43,556 bases of DNA from Brevundimonas subvibrioides. GTDB taxonomy: Bacteria > Pseudomonadota > Alphaproteobacteria > Caulobacterales > Caulobacteraceae. This document shows positions 26,381-34,505 of the stretch, piece after piece. The stretch spans positions 1 through 43,556 of the forward strand of contig NCEB01000038.1 of the NCBI GenBank assembly GCA_002280475.1. The letters are read 5' to 3'. The notes under the pieces are model-generated. The model was not told the DNA's origin and made no database searches. It saw only the letters and a program-made list of their open reading frames with translations. The translations under genes were made by a program, and so were the position numbers. Position 1 is the stretch's first letter. Every line of letters begins with the position of its first letter.

Positions 26381-27433
26381 TCAGTCCACCTTGATCAGCC
26401 CGGCGATCGCCTCCGCCGCCCGGTCGAGATCGGCGTCCGACAGACCTGCCATCTCGACCCGTCCCAACAGGGGCCGCGCCCGGTGAGCGGACTGGCGACG
26501 ATAGGCCGGGTCATAGTGATCAGCGATGAGGGCGCTGGCGAGGGATTGCGTCTGTCCCGCTCGGGCCAAGGCCTTCCAGGCGGCGACCGTCTCCTTCGAA
26601 TGATGCGGCGGCAGACGCGACAACGCCGCCTCCAGCGCCTCGGCATCCGACGCGATGTCCGCATAGCTCAAGGCCGAGAAGGCCGCGCGAGCCTCGACCG
26701 GGGCGGACAGTTCGATGACCGACGCGGCCCCCATTGCGGCCCACAGGGCGGGCGGGACGGTGCGGGCGCCGATGCGGCTGGACTCGGCCTCGACGACGAC
26801 GGGGCGCGTCGGATCGAGCCCTTCCAGCGCCGTGAACAGCCGGCTCTCGAACAGCTTCTGCGACGGCTGGGGCCGGTCCTTCAGCGCGCCGAACAGGGAG
26901 CCGCGATGTTCCGCCAGACCTTCGAGATCCAGCGTCTGCACACCACGCGCCGCCAACCGTTCCAGCAGAGCCGTCTTGCCCGAGCCGGTGCCCCCGTCGA
27001 TCAGCACCACCGCCCAGGCCGCCGGGCCGTAGAGCGTCGCCTGCACCCGGCGTCGCCAGGTCATGTAGCCGCCGTCCAGCACCGTGACCGGCCACCCGAT
27101 CTGGTCCATCACCGCCGCCATGGCCCCCGACCTCTGGCCGCCGCGCCAGCAGTGGACCAGGGGCCGGAACGAACCGTCGCGATCGGCGAGCGCATCGTCG
27201 AGATGGATGGCGATGTTGCGGGCGACCTTGGCGGCACCCAGGCGGCGGGCCAGGAACTTCGATCGCTGGACGTAGATGGTGCCGATCTCGGCGCGTTCCA
27301 CGTCATCGAGAACCGGCAGGTTGATCGCTCCGGGAATGTGGTCGTGGGCGAACTCGCACGGGCTGCGGACGTCGATGATGGCGTCGAAGCGCGCGCGGGC
27401 GGCGGCGGACAGATCGGTCGTGCGCCGGATCAA
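26381..27433 (-). CDS. mnmH: tRNA 2-selenouridine synthase MnmH (SelU)
   Basis: MnmH changes 2-thiouridine at the tRNA wobble position to 2-selenouridine, using selenophosphate from SelD and geranyl diphosphate. The 350 residues contain an N-terminal rhodanese domain with active C95 in [10 protein letters not shown] and a P-loop domain with GGTGSGKT (147-154). The start is TTG 27433, overlapping the selD stop as TTGA. It is supported because the first residues [10 protein letters not shown] line up with the usual N-terminus. It is the last gene of vapB-vapC-selD-mnmH and ends 34 bases from the convergent methyltransferase gene. Confidence 0.95.
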   Translation of the reverse strand: MIRRTTDLSAAARARFDAIIDVRSPCEFAHDHIPGAINLPVLDDVERAEIGTIYVQRSKFLARRLGAAKVARNIAIHLDDALADRDGSFRPLVHCWRGGQRSGAMAAVMDQIGWPVTVLDGGYMTWRRRVQATLYGPAAWAVVLIDGGTGSGKTALLERLAARGVQTLDLEGLAEHRGSLFGALKDRPQPSQKLFESRLFTALEGLDPTRPVVVEAESSRIGARTVPPALWAAMGAASVIELSAPVEARAAFSALSYADIASDAEALEAALSRLPPHHSKETVAAWKALARAGQTQSLASALIADHYDPAYRRQSAHRARPLLGRVEMAGLSDADLDRAAEAIAGLIKVD

Positions 27434-28470
27434 GCGACCCGCACTCCGTTGCCCGGCACCACCCGACCAACGACGGCGGCCTGGTCGAAGCCGGCGGCCC
27501 GGATCATGGCGAGCACCTCATCGGAGGCGTCCTTCGCCACGCTGACCAGCAATCCGCCCGAAGTCTGCGGATCGGTCAGGAGATCACGTCGCCAGTCTTC
27601 GAACCCGCCCGGCAGGGCCACCCCCGCGCCATAGCTGGCCCAGTTCCGCCCAGAGGCCCCCGTCCGGACACCGTCGCGGGCCAAGGCCTCGACACCAGAC
27701 AGCAGCGGGACGGCGTCAGCCTCGATCTCAACCGCCAGACCCGACCCGCGCGCCATCTCCAGCGCGTGGCCCAGCAGGCCGAAGCCCGTTACGTCGGTCA
27801 ACGCATGGACCGTGTCCAGCTCTGCCAGATCGGCGCCGACGCGGTTGAGCCGGGTGGTCGAGGCGATCATGGCCGCATAGCCCTCCTCGACCAGCCGCCC
27901 CTGCTTGTAGGCCGCGCTCATGACCCCGACGCCGAGCGCCTTGGTCAGGATCAGGACGTCGCCGTCCCGTGCGCCCCTGTTGGTGCGGACGCGGTCGGGA
28001 TGGACGAGGCCCAGGGCCACCAACCCATAGATCGGCTCGACGCTGTCGATGGAGTGGCCGCCCGCGACGGGAATGCCCGCCTCGCCGCAGACGCTGGCCC
28101 CACCCGCCAGAATGCGGCCGATCGTGTCGGTGGACAGGACGCCCACCGGCATGCCGACCAGGGCCAGTGCCAGGATCGGCCGACCGCCCATGGCATAGAC
28201 GTCGGACAGGGCGTTGGTCGCCGCGATCCGGCCGAAGTCGAACGGGTCGTCCACCACCGGCATGAAGAAGTCCGTGGTCGCTACCAGGGCCTGCTGGTCG
28301 TTCAGGCGCCACACTGCGGCGTCATCGCTGGTCTCGGTGCCGACCATCAGATCGGCGAAGGTCGCCGCCTGGGGCATGGCCGCCAGGATGTCGCGCAGCA
28401 CCCCCGGCGAAAGCTTGCATCCACAGCCGCCGCCATGGGCCAGCGAGGTCAGGCGAGGTTCGGAGGTCAT
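27430..28470 (-). CDS. selD: Selenide, water dikinase (selenophosphate synthetase)
   Basis: SelD makes selenophosphate from selenide and ATP, the selenium donor for tRNA selenouridine and for selenocysteine. The 346 residues start at ATG 28470, overlapping the vapC stop as ATGA. The catalytic pair C16/C18 and lysine are in [10 protein letters not shown], and a TSDDAAVW aspartate motif follows. The ATP-binding region includes [21 protein letters not shown], and the C-terminal half has the AIRS-like [10 protein letters not shown] and [11 protein letters not shown]. The active residue is cysteine, not selenocysteine. No selA or selB lies in the window, so only the tRNA route is visible here. Confidence 0.97.
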   Translation of the reverse strand: MTSEPRLTSLAHGGGCGCKLSPGVLRDILAAMPQAATFADLMVGTETSDDAAVWRLNDQQALVATTDFFMPVVDDPFDFGRIAATNALSDVYAMGGRPILALALVGMPVGVLSTDTIGRILAGGASVCGEAGIPVAGGHSIDSVEPIYGLVALGLVHPDRVRTNRGARDGDVLILTKALGVGVMSAAYKQGRLVEEGYAAMIASTTRLNRVGADLAELDTVHALTDVTGFGLLGHALEMARGSGLAVEIEADAVPLLSGVEALARDGVRTGASGRNWASYGAGVALPGGFEDWRRDLLTDPQTSGGLLVSVAKDASDEVLAMIRAAGFDQAAVVGRVVPGNGVRVA

Positions 28471-28883
28471 GGAACGAAGTCGGCCAGGGAAACGATATGC
28501 GCCGACAAGTCAGGCCTACCTCCCACGGCCTCCACGAACGCCTCGTCCGCCGTGAGCAGGCGGCAACCCCGATCGAGCGCCAACGCCAGGAACAGGCAGT
28601 CGTAAAGCGGATGGCTCAATCCGATCGCCAGTTCCAGGGCAATGGGGAGCAGCGGCCCGGTCGGCACATCGCGCACCGGTGCCTGTGACAGAACCTGCAG
28701 GTAATGGGCGGCCTCGTCTGGCGTGATCTCACCCCTCCTGACGGATTTGCGCAAGCCGTTGCCCGCTTCCACCCGCCAGAAGTCCGGCGCGGTCAGAGCC
28801 AGGGCCATGATCGTGCGCGCGCGGTCGCTTCCCGCCTCGTTCAGCACCCATTTCAGAGCGACCGAGGTGTCGAGAACGATCAA
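28467..28883 (-). CDS. vapC: VapC-type PIN-domain toxin (second pair)
   Basis: This 138-residue PIN-domain ribonuclease has the acidic residues D5 ([10 protein letters not shown]), E39 (RVEAGN), D95 ([11 protein letters not shown]) and D113 (TADE). The start is TTG 28883, overlapping the vapB stop as TTGA. Its own stop overlaps the selD start as ATGA. It is not closely similar to the VapC at 1751-2158; the [11 protein letters not shown] wording belongs to another VapC subgroup. Coupling on both sides places the toxin inside the selenium operon. The target RNA is unknown; tRNA is common for VapC. Confidence 0.92.
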   Translation of the reverse strand: MIVLDTSVALKWVLNEAGSDRARTIMALALTAPDFWRVEAGNGLRKSVRRGEITPDEAAHYLQVLSQAPVRDVPTGPLLPIALELAIGLSHPLYDCLFLALALDRGCRLLTADEAFVEAVGGRPDLSAHIVSLADFVP

Positions 28884-29125
28884 GACTCGTCGCGCATTTC
28901 GCGAACGAGGACTTCAGAGGGCGTGAACGTACGGCCCGTCTGCTGCTCATGGATCGCATCGATCATGGCGCGAAACCGATCGACCTGCCTCATCCGTTCG
29001 GCCTCCAGAGCGTCTTCCAGCAAGGCGCGATGCTCGGCCTCGACGCTTCGCTGGTTGGCGGCGGCGCGCCGCTTCAGCGCCTCCACCGTATCGTCGCTGA
29101 TGTTCCGCACGAGCAACTGGGCCAT
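28880..29125 (-). CDS. vapB: FitA/VapB-like ribbon-helix-helix antitoxin
   Basis: This 81-residue protein starts at ATG 29125. The N-terminal part, QLLVRNISDDTVEALKRRAAANQRSVEAEHRALLE, is the ribbon-helix-helix pattern of FitA-type plasmid-stability antitoxins, with a strand followed by two helices. The C-terminal part ([25 protein letters not shown]) would bind the toxin. The ribosome site is weak. It is the first gene of the run vapB-vapC-selD-mnmH. The about 94 bases between it and the divergent glutathione transferase gene should hold the operon promoter and any antitoxin operator. Confidence 0.88.
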   Translation of the reverse strand: MAQLLVRNISDDTVEALKRRAAANQRSVEAEHRALLEDALEAERMRQVDRFRAMIDAIHEQQTGRTFTPSEVLVREMRDES

Positions 29126-29219
29126 GACGGCACGATATCATGCGCTATCGCCGTTCTCAACCCTTGCCCGCCCCGGCGTCAACTCCGCTATGGTGACCCT
29201 TCGTCCTCGGAGGCCACCC

Positions 29220-29885
29220 ATGATCGTCGTCCATCACCTGAACAACTCTCGCTCCCAGCGCGTGCTGTGGCTGCTCGAGGAGATGGGCGTCGACTATGAG
29301 GTCAAGCGCTACGAGCGTGACGCGGCGACCATGCTGGCCCCACCGGAACTCAGAGCCATCCATCCGCTGGGCAAGTCACCCGTGATCCAGGACGGAGACA
29401 TCCTTGTCGCCGAGACAGGGGCCATTGTGGAGTATCTGCTGGACAGCCACGCGGGCCACGGCCTTCGCCCCCAGCCCGGCACGGCGGACGGGCGTCGCTT
29501 CACCTACTGGCTGCATTATGCCGAGGGCTCGGCGATGACGCCGCTGCTGCTGAAGCTGATCTTCGGGGCCCTCCCGACCCGGTCGCCCGGGCTGGTCCGG
29601 CCGATCGTCAAGGCGATCTCCGGCAAGGCGCAGAGCGGCTTCATCGATCCGCAGATCGCATCCCACACCGCCTATTGGGAAGCCGAGCTGACCAGGTCGC
29701 CGTGGTTCGCCGGGGACCGGTTCAGCGCCGCAGACATCATGATGAGCTTTCCATTGGAGGCCGCGTCCAGCCGTGCGCCGTATGGCCCTGACAAGCCCCG
29801 GCTCAAGGCTTTCCTCCAGACCATCCACGCCCGCCCGGCCTATCAGCGGGCGCTGGAACGGGGCGGACCCTACGCCTACGCCTGA
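29220..29885 (+). CDS. Glutathione S-transferase family protein
   Basis: This 221-residue cytoplasmic protein starts at ATG 29220, with CGGAGG seven bases upstream. The thioredoxin-like N-terminal domain (1-80) has HHLNNSRSQRVLWLLEEMG with the likely glutathione-contact serine, then LGKSPVIQDGD (cis-proline) and ETGAIVEYLL. The all-helical C-terminal domain has WFAGDRFSAADIMMSFPLE, the usual N-capping box and conserved aspartate. It probably conjugates or reduces using glutathione; the substrate is unknown. It is divergent from the vapB-led operon. Confidence 0.93.
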   Translation: MIVVHHLNNSRSQRVLWLLEEMGVDYEVKRYERDAATMLAPPELRAIHPLGKSPVIQDGDILVAETGAIVEYLLDSHAGHGLRPQPGTADGRRFTYWLHYAEGSAMTPLLLKLIFGALPTRSPGLVRPIVKAISGKAQSGFIDPQIASHTAYWEAELTRSPWFAGDRFSAADIMMSFPLEAASSRAPYGPDKPRLKAFLQTIHARPAYQRALERGGPYAYA

Positions 29886-29929
29886 GAGCTCTCCGTTGAA
29901 CTCGGGACAGATCGGCGCGTTGGGAACCC

Positions 29930-30160
29930 ATGCGCCCACGAATGTCTCACATCGCCTCCGGCCTGGCCGCCGCCGTCCTTCTGCTCATCGTCTTCATGGC
30001 GGCAGGCGTCGTCGTGGTGGCGGCCCTGGCTGCCGCCATCGCGGCCGGCCTGATCTCCCTGATCGCCTATCGGGTGGCCCGAGGGGCCCTGGCGCGGGCG
30101 GGGCAAGAGCGGCGGATCGCGCAGGACACCCAGCCCGCCGTGCCGCCGCCGGCCGCCTGA
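29930..30160 (+). CDS. Small hypothetical membrane protein
   Basis: This 76-residue open frame starts at ATG 29930; ATG 29942 is an in-frame alternative four codons later. A hydrophobic stretch (about residues 10-47, Ala/Val/Ile-rich) could form one long or two short membrane helices. A basic tail and a Pro/Ala-rich end (TQPAVPPPAA) follow. No family is recognised. A GGGA lies a few bases upstream. It lies between the transferase and greA genes on the same strand. The hydrophobic composition supports a real gene, but its small size and GC-rich content leave doubt. Confidence 0.5.
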   Translation: MRPRMSHIASGLAAAVLLLIVFMAAGVVVVAALAAAIAAGLISLIAYRVARGALARAGQERRIAQDTQPAVPPPAA

Positions 30161-30323
30161 CATCGGACGCGGGGTTGAGTTCCGGGCGAGTTCGCCCTAG
30201 CTTCTTCGGCCGGTCGCGCGCGCCCAGCGACCGCAGTGTTCCCGTAAATCGTCTTTCCCAGTCCTTCTCCAGACAGCCGGCTTTTCCGGATGTCCGGGCG
30301 ACAACCAAGAAAATCACGACCAC

Positions 30324-30687
30324 ATGGAAAAAGTGCCCATGACGTCCGAGGGCTATCGCACCCTCGACGCCCAGCTCAAGCAATTGAAGTCCGTGGAGCG
30401 GCCCAGCGTCATCGCCGCCATTTCGGAAGCGCGTGAGCACGGAGATCTGTCCGAAAACGCCGAGTATCACGCCGCCAAGGAGCGGCAGGGCTGGATCGAA
30501 GGTCAGATCGCCGAGATCGAGGACAAGATCAGCCGCGCCCAGGTCATCGACGTGTCCAAGCTGGACGGCGACCAGGTCAAGTTCGGCGCCACCGTGACCG
30601 TGGTCGACGAGGACACCGAGGAAGAGGGTCGCTACCAGATCGTCGGTGAGCACGAGCTACGAAATCCTCAAGGTCGAGTGGAAGTAG
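30324..30687 (+). pseudogene. greA: greA with an out-of-frame deletion in its C-terminal domain
   Basis: GreA stimulates transcript cleavage by paused RNA polymerase. The gene starts at ATG 30324 ([15 protein letters not shown]). The coiled-coil N-domain is intact, with the acidic tip in [15 protein letters not shown]. Family sequence continues to YQIVGEHE (residues 104-111, ending 30656). The next expected about 36 residues are missing. The authentic end, [10 protein letters not shown] then TAG, appears immediately after in the +1 frame (30655-30687). About 110 bases have been lost, with a GAGC microhomology at the join (30648-30651, 30654-30657). Translation from the greA start now reads past 30687 in frame through the next gene, giving a 448-residue fusion. 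GreA activity needing the C-domain is probably lost. An assembly collapse should also be considered. Confidence 0.88.
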
Positions 30688-31670
30688 GCGCCGGCCCCCT
30701 CTCCATCCGCGTCGTCACAGACGGCCGGGCGGGCATCGAGAACCAGGCCCTGGGCCTGGCCGAGGCCGTCGCCCGGTTGACCCCTGCCACGATAGACGTT
30801 CGCCGCGTCCAATGGCGGCCGGCGTTCGACTGGCTACCGGTCGCGCTCAAGGCCCCCGGAATGCTGGACGCCTCGTCCAACCTGTCCCTGCCCAAACACG
30901 GCGAGCCGTGGCCGGACCTGTGGATCGCCGCCGGACGCGCCAGCCTGCCGCTCTCACTGGCCGCCAGAAAGCGGAGCGGCGGGCGCACCTTCGTCGTCCA
31001 GGTCCAGGACCCGCGCATGGACCCCGACCGCTTCGACCAGGTCGTGGCACCGGCCCACGACGGCCTGACCGGTCCCAATGTGGTCAGCGTCACCGGTTCG
31101 CCCCATCGCATCACCGCCGAGGCCCTGGGCGAAGCCGGCCCAGCCTTTGCCGCCCTGCTGGGGCCTCTGCCTCGCCCGCGCGTGGCAGCGCTGATCGGGG
31201 GGCGGTCCAGGGTCTTTGACCTGACGGCCGATCATGCGGTCGTGCTGGCCAACAGGATCGCGGGGGCGGTCGAGGGGGCGGGCGGATCGCTGATGCTGAC
31301 CTTTTCGCGGCGCACCCCAGAGGCGGCCGAGAGAGTGATGCGTGACCGTCTGTGCGGTATTCCAGGCCTGATCTGGGACGGCGAAGGCGCGAACCCCCTG
31401 TTCGCCATACTGCATTTCGCCGACCACATTCTGGTCACCGAGGACAGCGCGAACATGGCGGCCGAGGCGGCCTCGACGGGCAAGCCCGTCCACATCCTGC
31501 CGATGGTGGCGCTGAGACCGCCTGGCAAGTTCGCGCGGCTGCATGCCGACCTGCGCGAACGGGGGGCGTCGCGGCCGTTCGACGGCCGGCTGGAGACCTG
31601 GACCTACGAGCCTCTCGCCGAGACGGCCCGCGCGGCGCGCGCCGTGCTCCAGGCCATGACGCAGACCTAG
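30678..31670 (+). CDS. Mitochondrial-fission ELM1-like (DUF1022) protein
   Basis: This protein is about 330 residues if started at GTG 30678, which has AAGG six bases before it and overlaps the original greA stop. The body has the family wording: [22 protein letters not shown] near the start, then [38 protein letters not shown] and [23 protein letters not shown]. The last resembles the nucleotide-sugar-binding end of GT-B folds. In alphaproteobacteria this family is widespread, and its function is unclear; plant ELM1 acts in mitochondrial fission. Because of the greA deletion, the same frame is also entered from the greA start. Its stop shares CTAG (31667-31670) with the convergent gene. Confidence 0.85.
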   Translation: MEVGAGPLSIRVVTDGRAGIENQALGLAEAVARLTPATIDVRRVQWRPAFDWLPVALKAPGMLDASSNLSLPKHGEPWPDLWIAAGRASLPLSLAARKRSGGRTFVVQVQDPRMDPDRFDQVVAPAHDGLTGPNVVSVTGSPHRITAEALGEAGPAFAALLGPLPRPRVAALIGGRSRVFDLTADHAVVLANRIAGAVEGAGGSLMLTFSRRTPEAAERVMRDRLCGIPGLIWDGEGANPLFAILHFADHILVTEDSANMAAEAASTGKPVHILPMVALRPPGKFARLHADLRERGASRPFDGRLETWTYEPLAETARAARAVLQAMTQT

Positions 31671-31960
31671 TCGCCGCCGCCGCCGTCGCCGCCGCCATCC
31701 GATCCGCTGTCGTTGTCGCCGTGATTGTCCTTGCCGCTGCGCCCGCCCCCGTCGCCGATATAGGCTCCGGACGACCCGTCGCCGCCCTCCCGGCTTCGGC
31801 CCTTCTTCTTTTGCCCGGCGTCCAGCGACGCCCCGATGGCGACGCCGAGCGCGAGGCCCACGGCGATGCCGATGGGCAGGTTGCCCAAGGCCACGCCCAT
31901 ACCCGCGCCTATGGCCACGCCCAGCGCGATGCCGACCCCGATGTAACTGCGTCCTGACAT
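31667..31960 (-). CDS. Small glycine-zipper membrane protein with Gly/Ser/Asp-rich tail
   Basis: This 97-residue protein starts at ATG 31960 ([10 protein letters not shown]), with GGGAG about ten bases upstream. Residues about 7-47 are two hydrophobic runs full of glycine ([20 protein letters not shown] and [15 protein letters not shown]), a glycine-zipper membrane hairpin. A basic patch (QKKKGRSR) follows, then a tail of Gly, Ser and Asp ending GGGDGGGGD that is likely disordered. No family function is known to me. It diverges from trxB with about 75 bases between, and its stop is interlocked with the ELM1-like gene's stop. Confidence 0.65.
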   Translation of the reverse strand: MSGRSYIGVGIALGVAIGAGMGVALGNLPIGIAVGLALGVAIGASLDAGQKKKGRSREGGDGSSGAYIGDGGGRSGKDNHGDNDSGSDGGGDGGGGD

Positions 31961-32035
31961 GATCTCTGTATCTCCCGAAGCGCGTGCGGCGAACCTACCA
32001 TCGCATCGACGGGAATCAGCGACTAGATAGGTGTC

Positions 32036-33043
32036 ATGACCAGTCTCAGAACCACGCGCGTCGCCATCATCGGATCCGGCCCAGCCGGCTGGACGGCCGC
32101 CATCTATGCCGCGCGCGCCAGCCTGAACCCGATCGTCATCGCCGGCATCCAGCCGGGCGGACAGCTGACCATCACCACCGACGTCGAGAACTATCCCGGC
32201 TTCGCCGAGACCATCCAGGGACCCTGGTTGATGGAGCAGATGAGACACCAGGCCCTGCACGTCGGCACCGAGATCATCGAGGACATCGTCACCGCCTGCG
32301 ACCTGTCGCAACGGCCCTTCCGCCTGACGCTGGATTCCGGCGCGGAAATCCTGGCCGAGACCGTCATCATCTCGACCGGGGCCCAGGCCAAGTGGCTGGG
32401 TCTGGAATCGGAGGCCCGCTATCAGGGCTTCGGCGTGTCCGCCTGCGCGACCTGCGACGGCTTTTTCTATCGCGGCAAGGAGGTCGTGGTGGTCGGCGGC
32501 GGCAACACCGCCGTCGAGGAGGCGCTGTTCCTGACCAACTTCGCCGCCAAGGTGACCGTGGTGCACAGGAAGGACGAGTTCCGCGCCGAGAAGATCCTGC
32601 AGGACCGGCTGTTCGCCAATCCGAAGATCGAGGTGGTCTGGAACCACCAGGTCGACGAGATCCTGGGCCAAAGCGACGGCGTGGCCTCCAATGTCACCGG
32701 GGTCCGGCTGAAGCACGCCCAGACAGGCGCGCCGCACGAGCGGGCCTGCGACGGCGTCTTCATCGCCATCGGCCATGCGCCGTCGTCGGAGCTGTTCCAG
32801 GGCCAGTTGGAGACCAAGGCCGGCGGCTATCTGGTGGTCAAGCCGGGCACGACCCAGACCAACGTCGAGGGCGTCTATGCCGCCGGCGACGTCACCGACG
32901 ACGTCTACCGCCAGGCGGTGACGGCGGCCGGCATGGGCTGCATGGCGGCGCTGGAGGTCTCACGCCTGCTGGCGGAGGAAGACCACGCCCGCGCCCACAA
33001 CCCGATCAGCCACCGCGAGGCCGAGAAGATCGGGGCCTGGTGA
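32036..33043 (+). CDS. trxB: Thioredoxin reductase
   Basis: This NADPH-dependent flavoenzyme keeps thioredoxin reduced in the cytoplasm. It has 335 residues from ATG 32036. The FAD motif is IIGSGPAGWTAAIYAARA. The redox-active pair C137/C140 is in ACATCDG. The NADPH motif is VVVGGGNTAVEEALFLT, with HRKDEFRA for the 2'-phosphate. The C-terminal FAD contact is GVYAAGDVTDDVYRQAVTAAGMGCMAA. Length and domain order are normal. It converges with a methyltransferase gene (28 bases between stops). Confidence 0.97.
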   Translation: MTSLRTTRVAIIGSGPAGWTAAIYAARASLNPIVIAGIQPGGQLTITTDVENYPGFAETIQGPWLMEQMRHQALHVGTEIIEDIVTACDLSQRPFRLTLDSGAEILAETVIISTGAQAKWLGLESEARYQGFGVSACATCDGFFYRGKEVVVVGGGNTAVEEALFLTNFAAKVTVVHRKDEFRAEKILQDRLFANPKIEVVWNHQVDEILGQSDGVASNVTGVRLKHAQTGAPHERACDGVFIAIGHAPSSELFQGQLETKAGGYLVVKPGTTQTNVEGVYAAGDVTDDVYRQAVTAAGMGCMAALEVSRLLAEEDHARAHNPISHREAEKIGAW

Positions 33044-33071
33044 AGGTCAGCGATCGATATGTCGACCACGA

Positions 33072-33872
33072 TCAGGCATCGGGCCGAAGATCGAACTTCT
33101 GCGTGCGGATCAGGCCGGCATCTGCGACGCCCACCTGGTGTCCAGGAAGTTCGAGAACGACCTGCATCTGATCGGGGGCGAAGGAGAAGGGGGGCCGTTC
33201 GACATAAAGCCCTGATCCACTCGCGAGGCGGATCCCTCCGCCATGCACCTTGTCGACGTTCGGGGCATTCATTTTAGAATGAGAAGGCACATGTTCAGTA
33301 ATTAGAACGATCTTGTACTGGTTCAACTTTGACAGAACTTTTGACACCTGTTCGTTCGACAGGTGCTGCAAGACTTGCCTCACAAGACAGACATCTCCAT
33401 CCGGCAGATCATCATCGACGATGTCGAGGCAGCGGAATTTTACATTCGGACCCGAATACTGCGACTGGAGATGCTGAACGAGCTGTGGAACGACATCGAC
33501 GCCGGAATAGCTGTCGCAAGACGCGAGAACGTGCCGCCCGATCTGAAAGTCCCCGCAACCCAGATCCACGACACGCCGCTGGCCCGCGGGCATATCCGCC
33601 AGAACCCGCGACACCAGCCCCACATAGGGTTCGACGATGGAGGCGGTGTGCGATCCCGTTCCGGAGTGGAACACGCCGCGCTGCCCGCCCCAAAGGCCCT
33701 TCGAGTAGATCTCGGAGAAGACGGCCTGCGGTGATCGATCGAGGTTGCGCGCATCGTAAATCTTGCGCCGAACCAGTCCGTAGATTTCGACCAGGCCCGG
33801 TGGGGCAATCTTTCTTGCGAAACGCCGCGCCTGGGTGATCATAGATCGAGCCCATAAAGCGAACGGGGACAT
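33072..33872 (-). CDS. Class I SAM-dependent methyltransferase
   Basis: This 266-residue protein starts at ATG 33872; ATG 33842 and an upstream TTG 33938 are alternatives, as no ribosome site decides. The SAM-binding motif is RRVVDLGCGDFQIGRHVL (about residues 118-135), followed by an acidic strand end SGVDVVPQLV and VCLVRQVLQHLSNEQV in the motif IV/V region. It is a Rossmann-fold small-molecule or glycan-type methyltransferase; the substrate is unknown. The DNA is visibly lower in GC than its neighbours, and lysine, asparagine and serine codons are more frequent, which suggests later acquisition. No partner biosynthetic gene lies nearby. Confidence 0.82.
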   Translation of the reverse strand: MSPFALWARSMITQARRFARKIAPPGLVEIYGLVRRKIYDARNLDRSPQAVFSEIYSKGLWGGQRGVFHSGTGSHTASIVEPYVGLVSRVLADMPAGQRRVVDLGCGDFQIGRHVLASCDSYSGVDVVPQLVQHLQSQYSGPNVKFRCLDIVDDDLPDGDVCLVRQVLQHLSNEQVSKVLSKLNQYKIVLITEHVPSHSKMNAPNVDKVHGGGIRLASGSGLYVERPPFSFAPDQMQVVLELPGHQVGVADAGLIRTQKFDLRPDA

Positions 33873-34035
33873 CGTCAACAGAGTCTCGTTCGCTGAACAC
33901 CGAAGCGTGGCTCGTGTGTCGCGCTTCACACAGGCCAAGCATTGATCGTCTGAACGCTTGGACCATCAAACAATCCGGCGACGCGGTTGAAAACCTGGCT
34001 CAAGCAGGCGAATGGCGTCGCCTCACCGACAGGGC

Positions 34036-34443
34036 TCAACCAAACAGCTGTAGCTCTGGCGGCGCGTACTCGACCGGCACCCCCTGTCGGCGACGCAAGG
34101 CGTAATCGACCGCCGTCTGCACCGCGCGTTCGTCTGTGGGCTTGGTCAGCACGCCGACCGTGCCGGCCACGCCGTCGCGCACCATGCCGGGGTTGGCCGT
34201 CATGAACAGCACAGTGACGCCCATGTCCTGGCCCAGTTCGCGACCCAGATCGATGCCCGTAGGACCGTCCGAGAGATGGATGTCGACGAGCGCCAAATCC
34301 ACTTGGGTTTCGGCCGCCATCTCGCGCGCCGTGCGCGCATCGGCCACGGTTCCGATCACCTCATGACCCAGGTCCTCCAGCACGAAGCGGAGTTCCATGG
34401 CCACCAGGGCCTCGTCCTCGATGATCAGGATACGCGCAGTCAT
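34036..34443 (-). CDS. Single-domain response regulator
   Basis: This 135-residue receiver has no output domain. The start is ATG 34443, with AAAAGG three to eight bases upstream. Expected receiver residues are acidic pair E9/D10, phospho-acceptor D54 in LALVDIHLSDGPTG, T82 in FMTAN and K101 in LTKPTD. It lies 62 bases downstream of the HWE kinase gene on the same strand and is therefore its likely phosphate partner. Such receivers act as phosphate shuttles or by binding other proteins. The downstream target is not visible. Confidence 0.93.
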   Translation of the reverse strand: MTARILIIEDEALVAMELRFVLEDLGHEVIGTVADARTAREMAAETQVDLALVDIHLSDGPTGIDLGRELGQDMGVTVLFMTANPGMVRDGVAGTVGVLTKPTDERAVQTAVDYALRRRQGVPVEYAPPELQLFG

Positions 34444-34505
34444 GGCCTTTTCAGTTCTGGTGTCGATGTCTGTACGGTAGCGAACGCAAGCGAGGCTGTT
34501 TCGTT

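Noticed and set aside
30324..31670. Annotating one normal 448-residue fusion gene
   Set aside because: The original greA end, [10 protein letters not shown] plus stop, is still present in the other frame at the join, so the fusion results from a deletion. It is kept as a finding.
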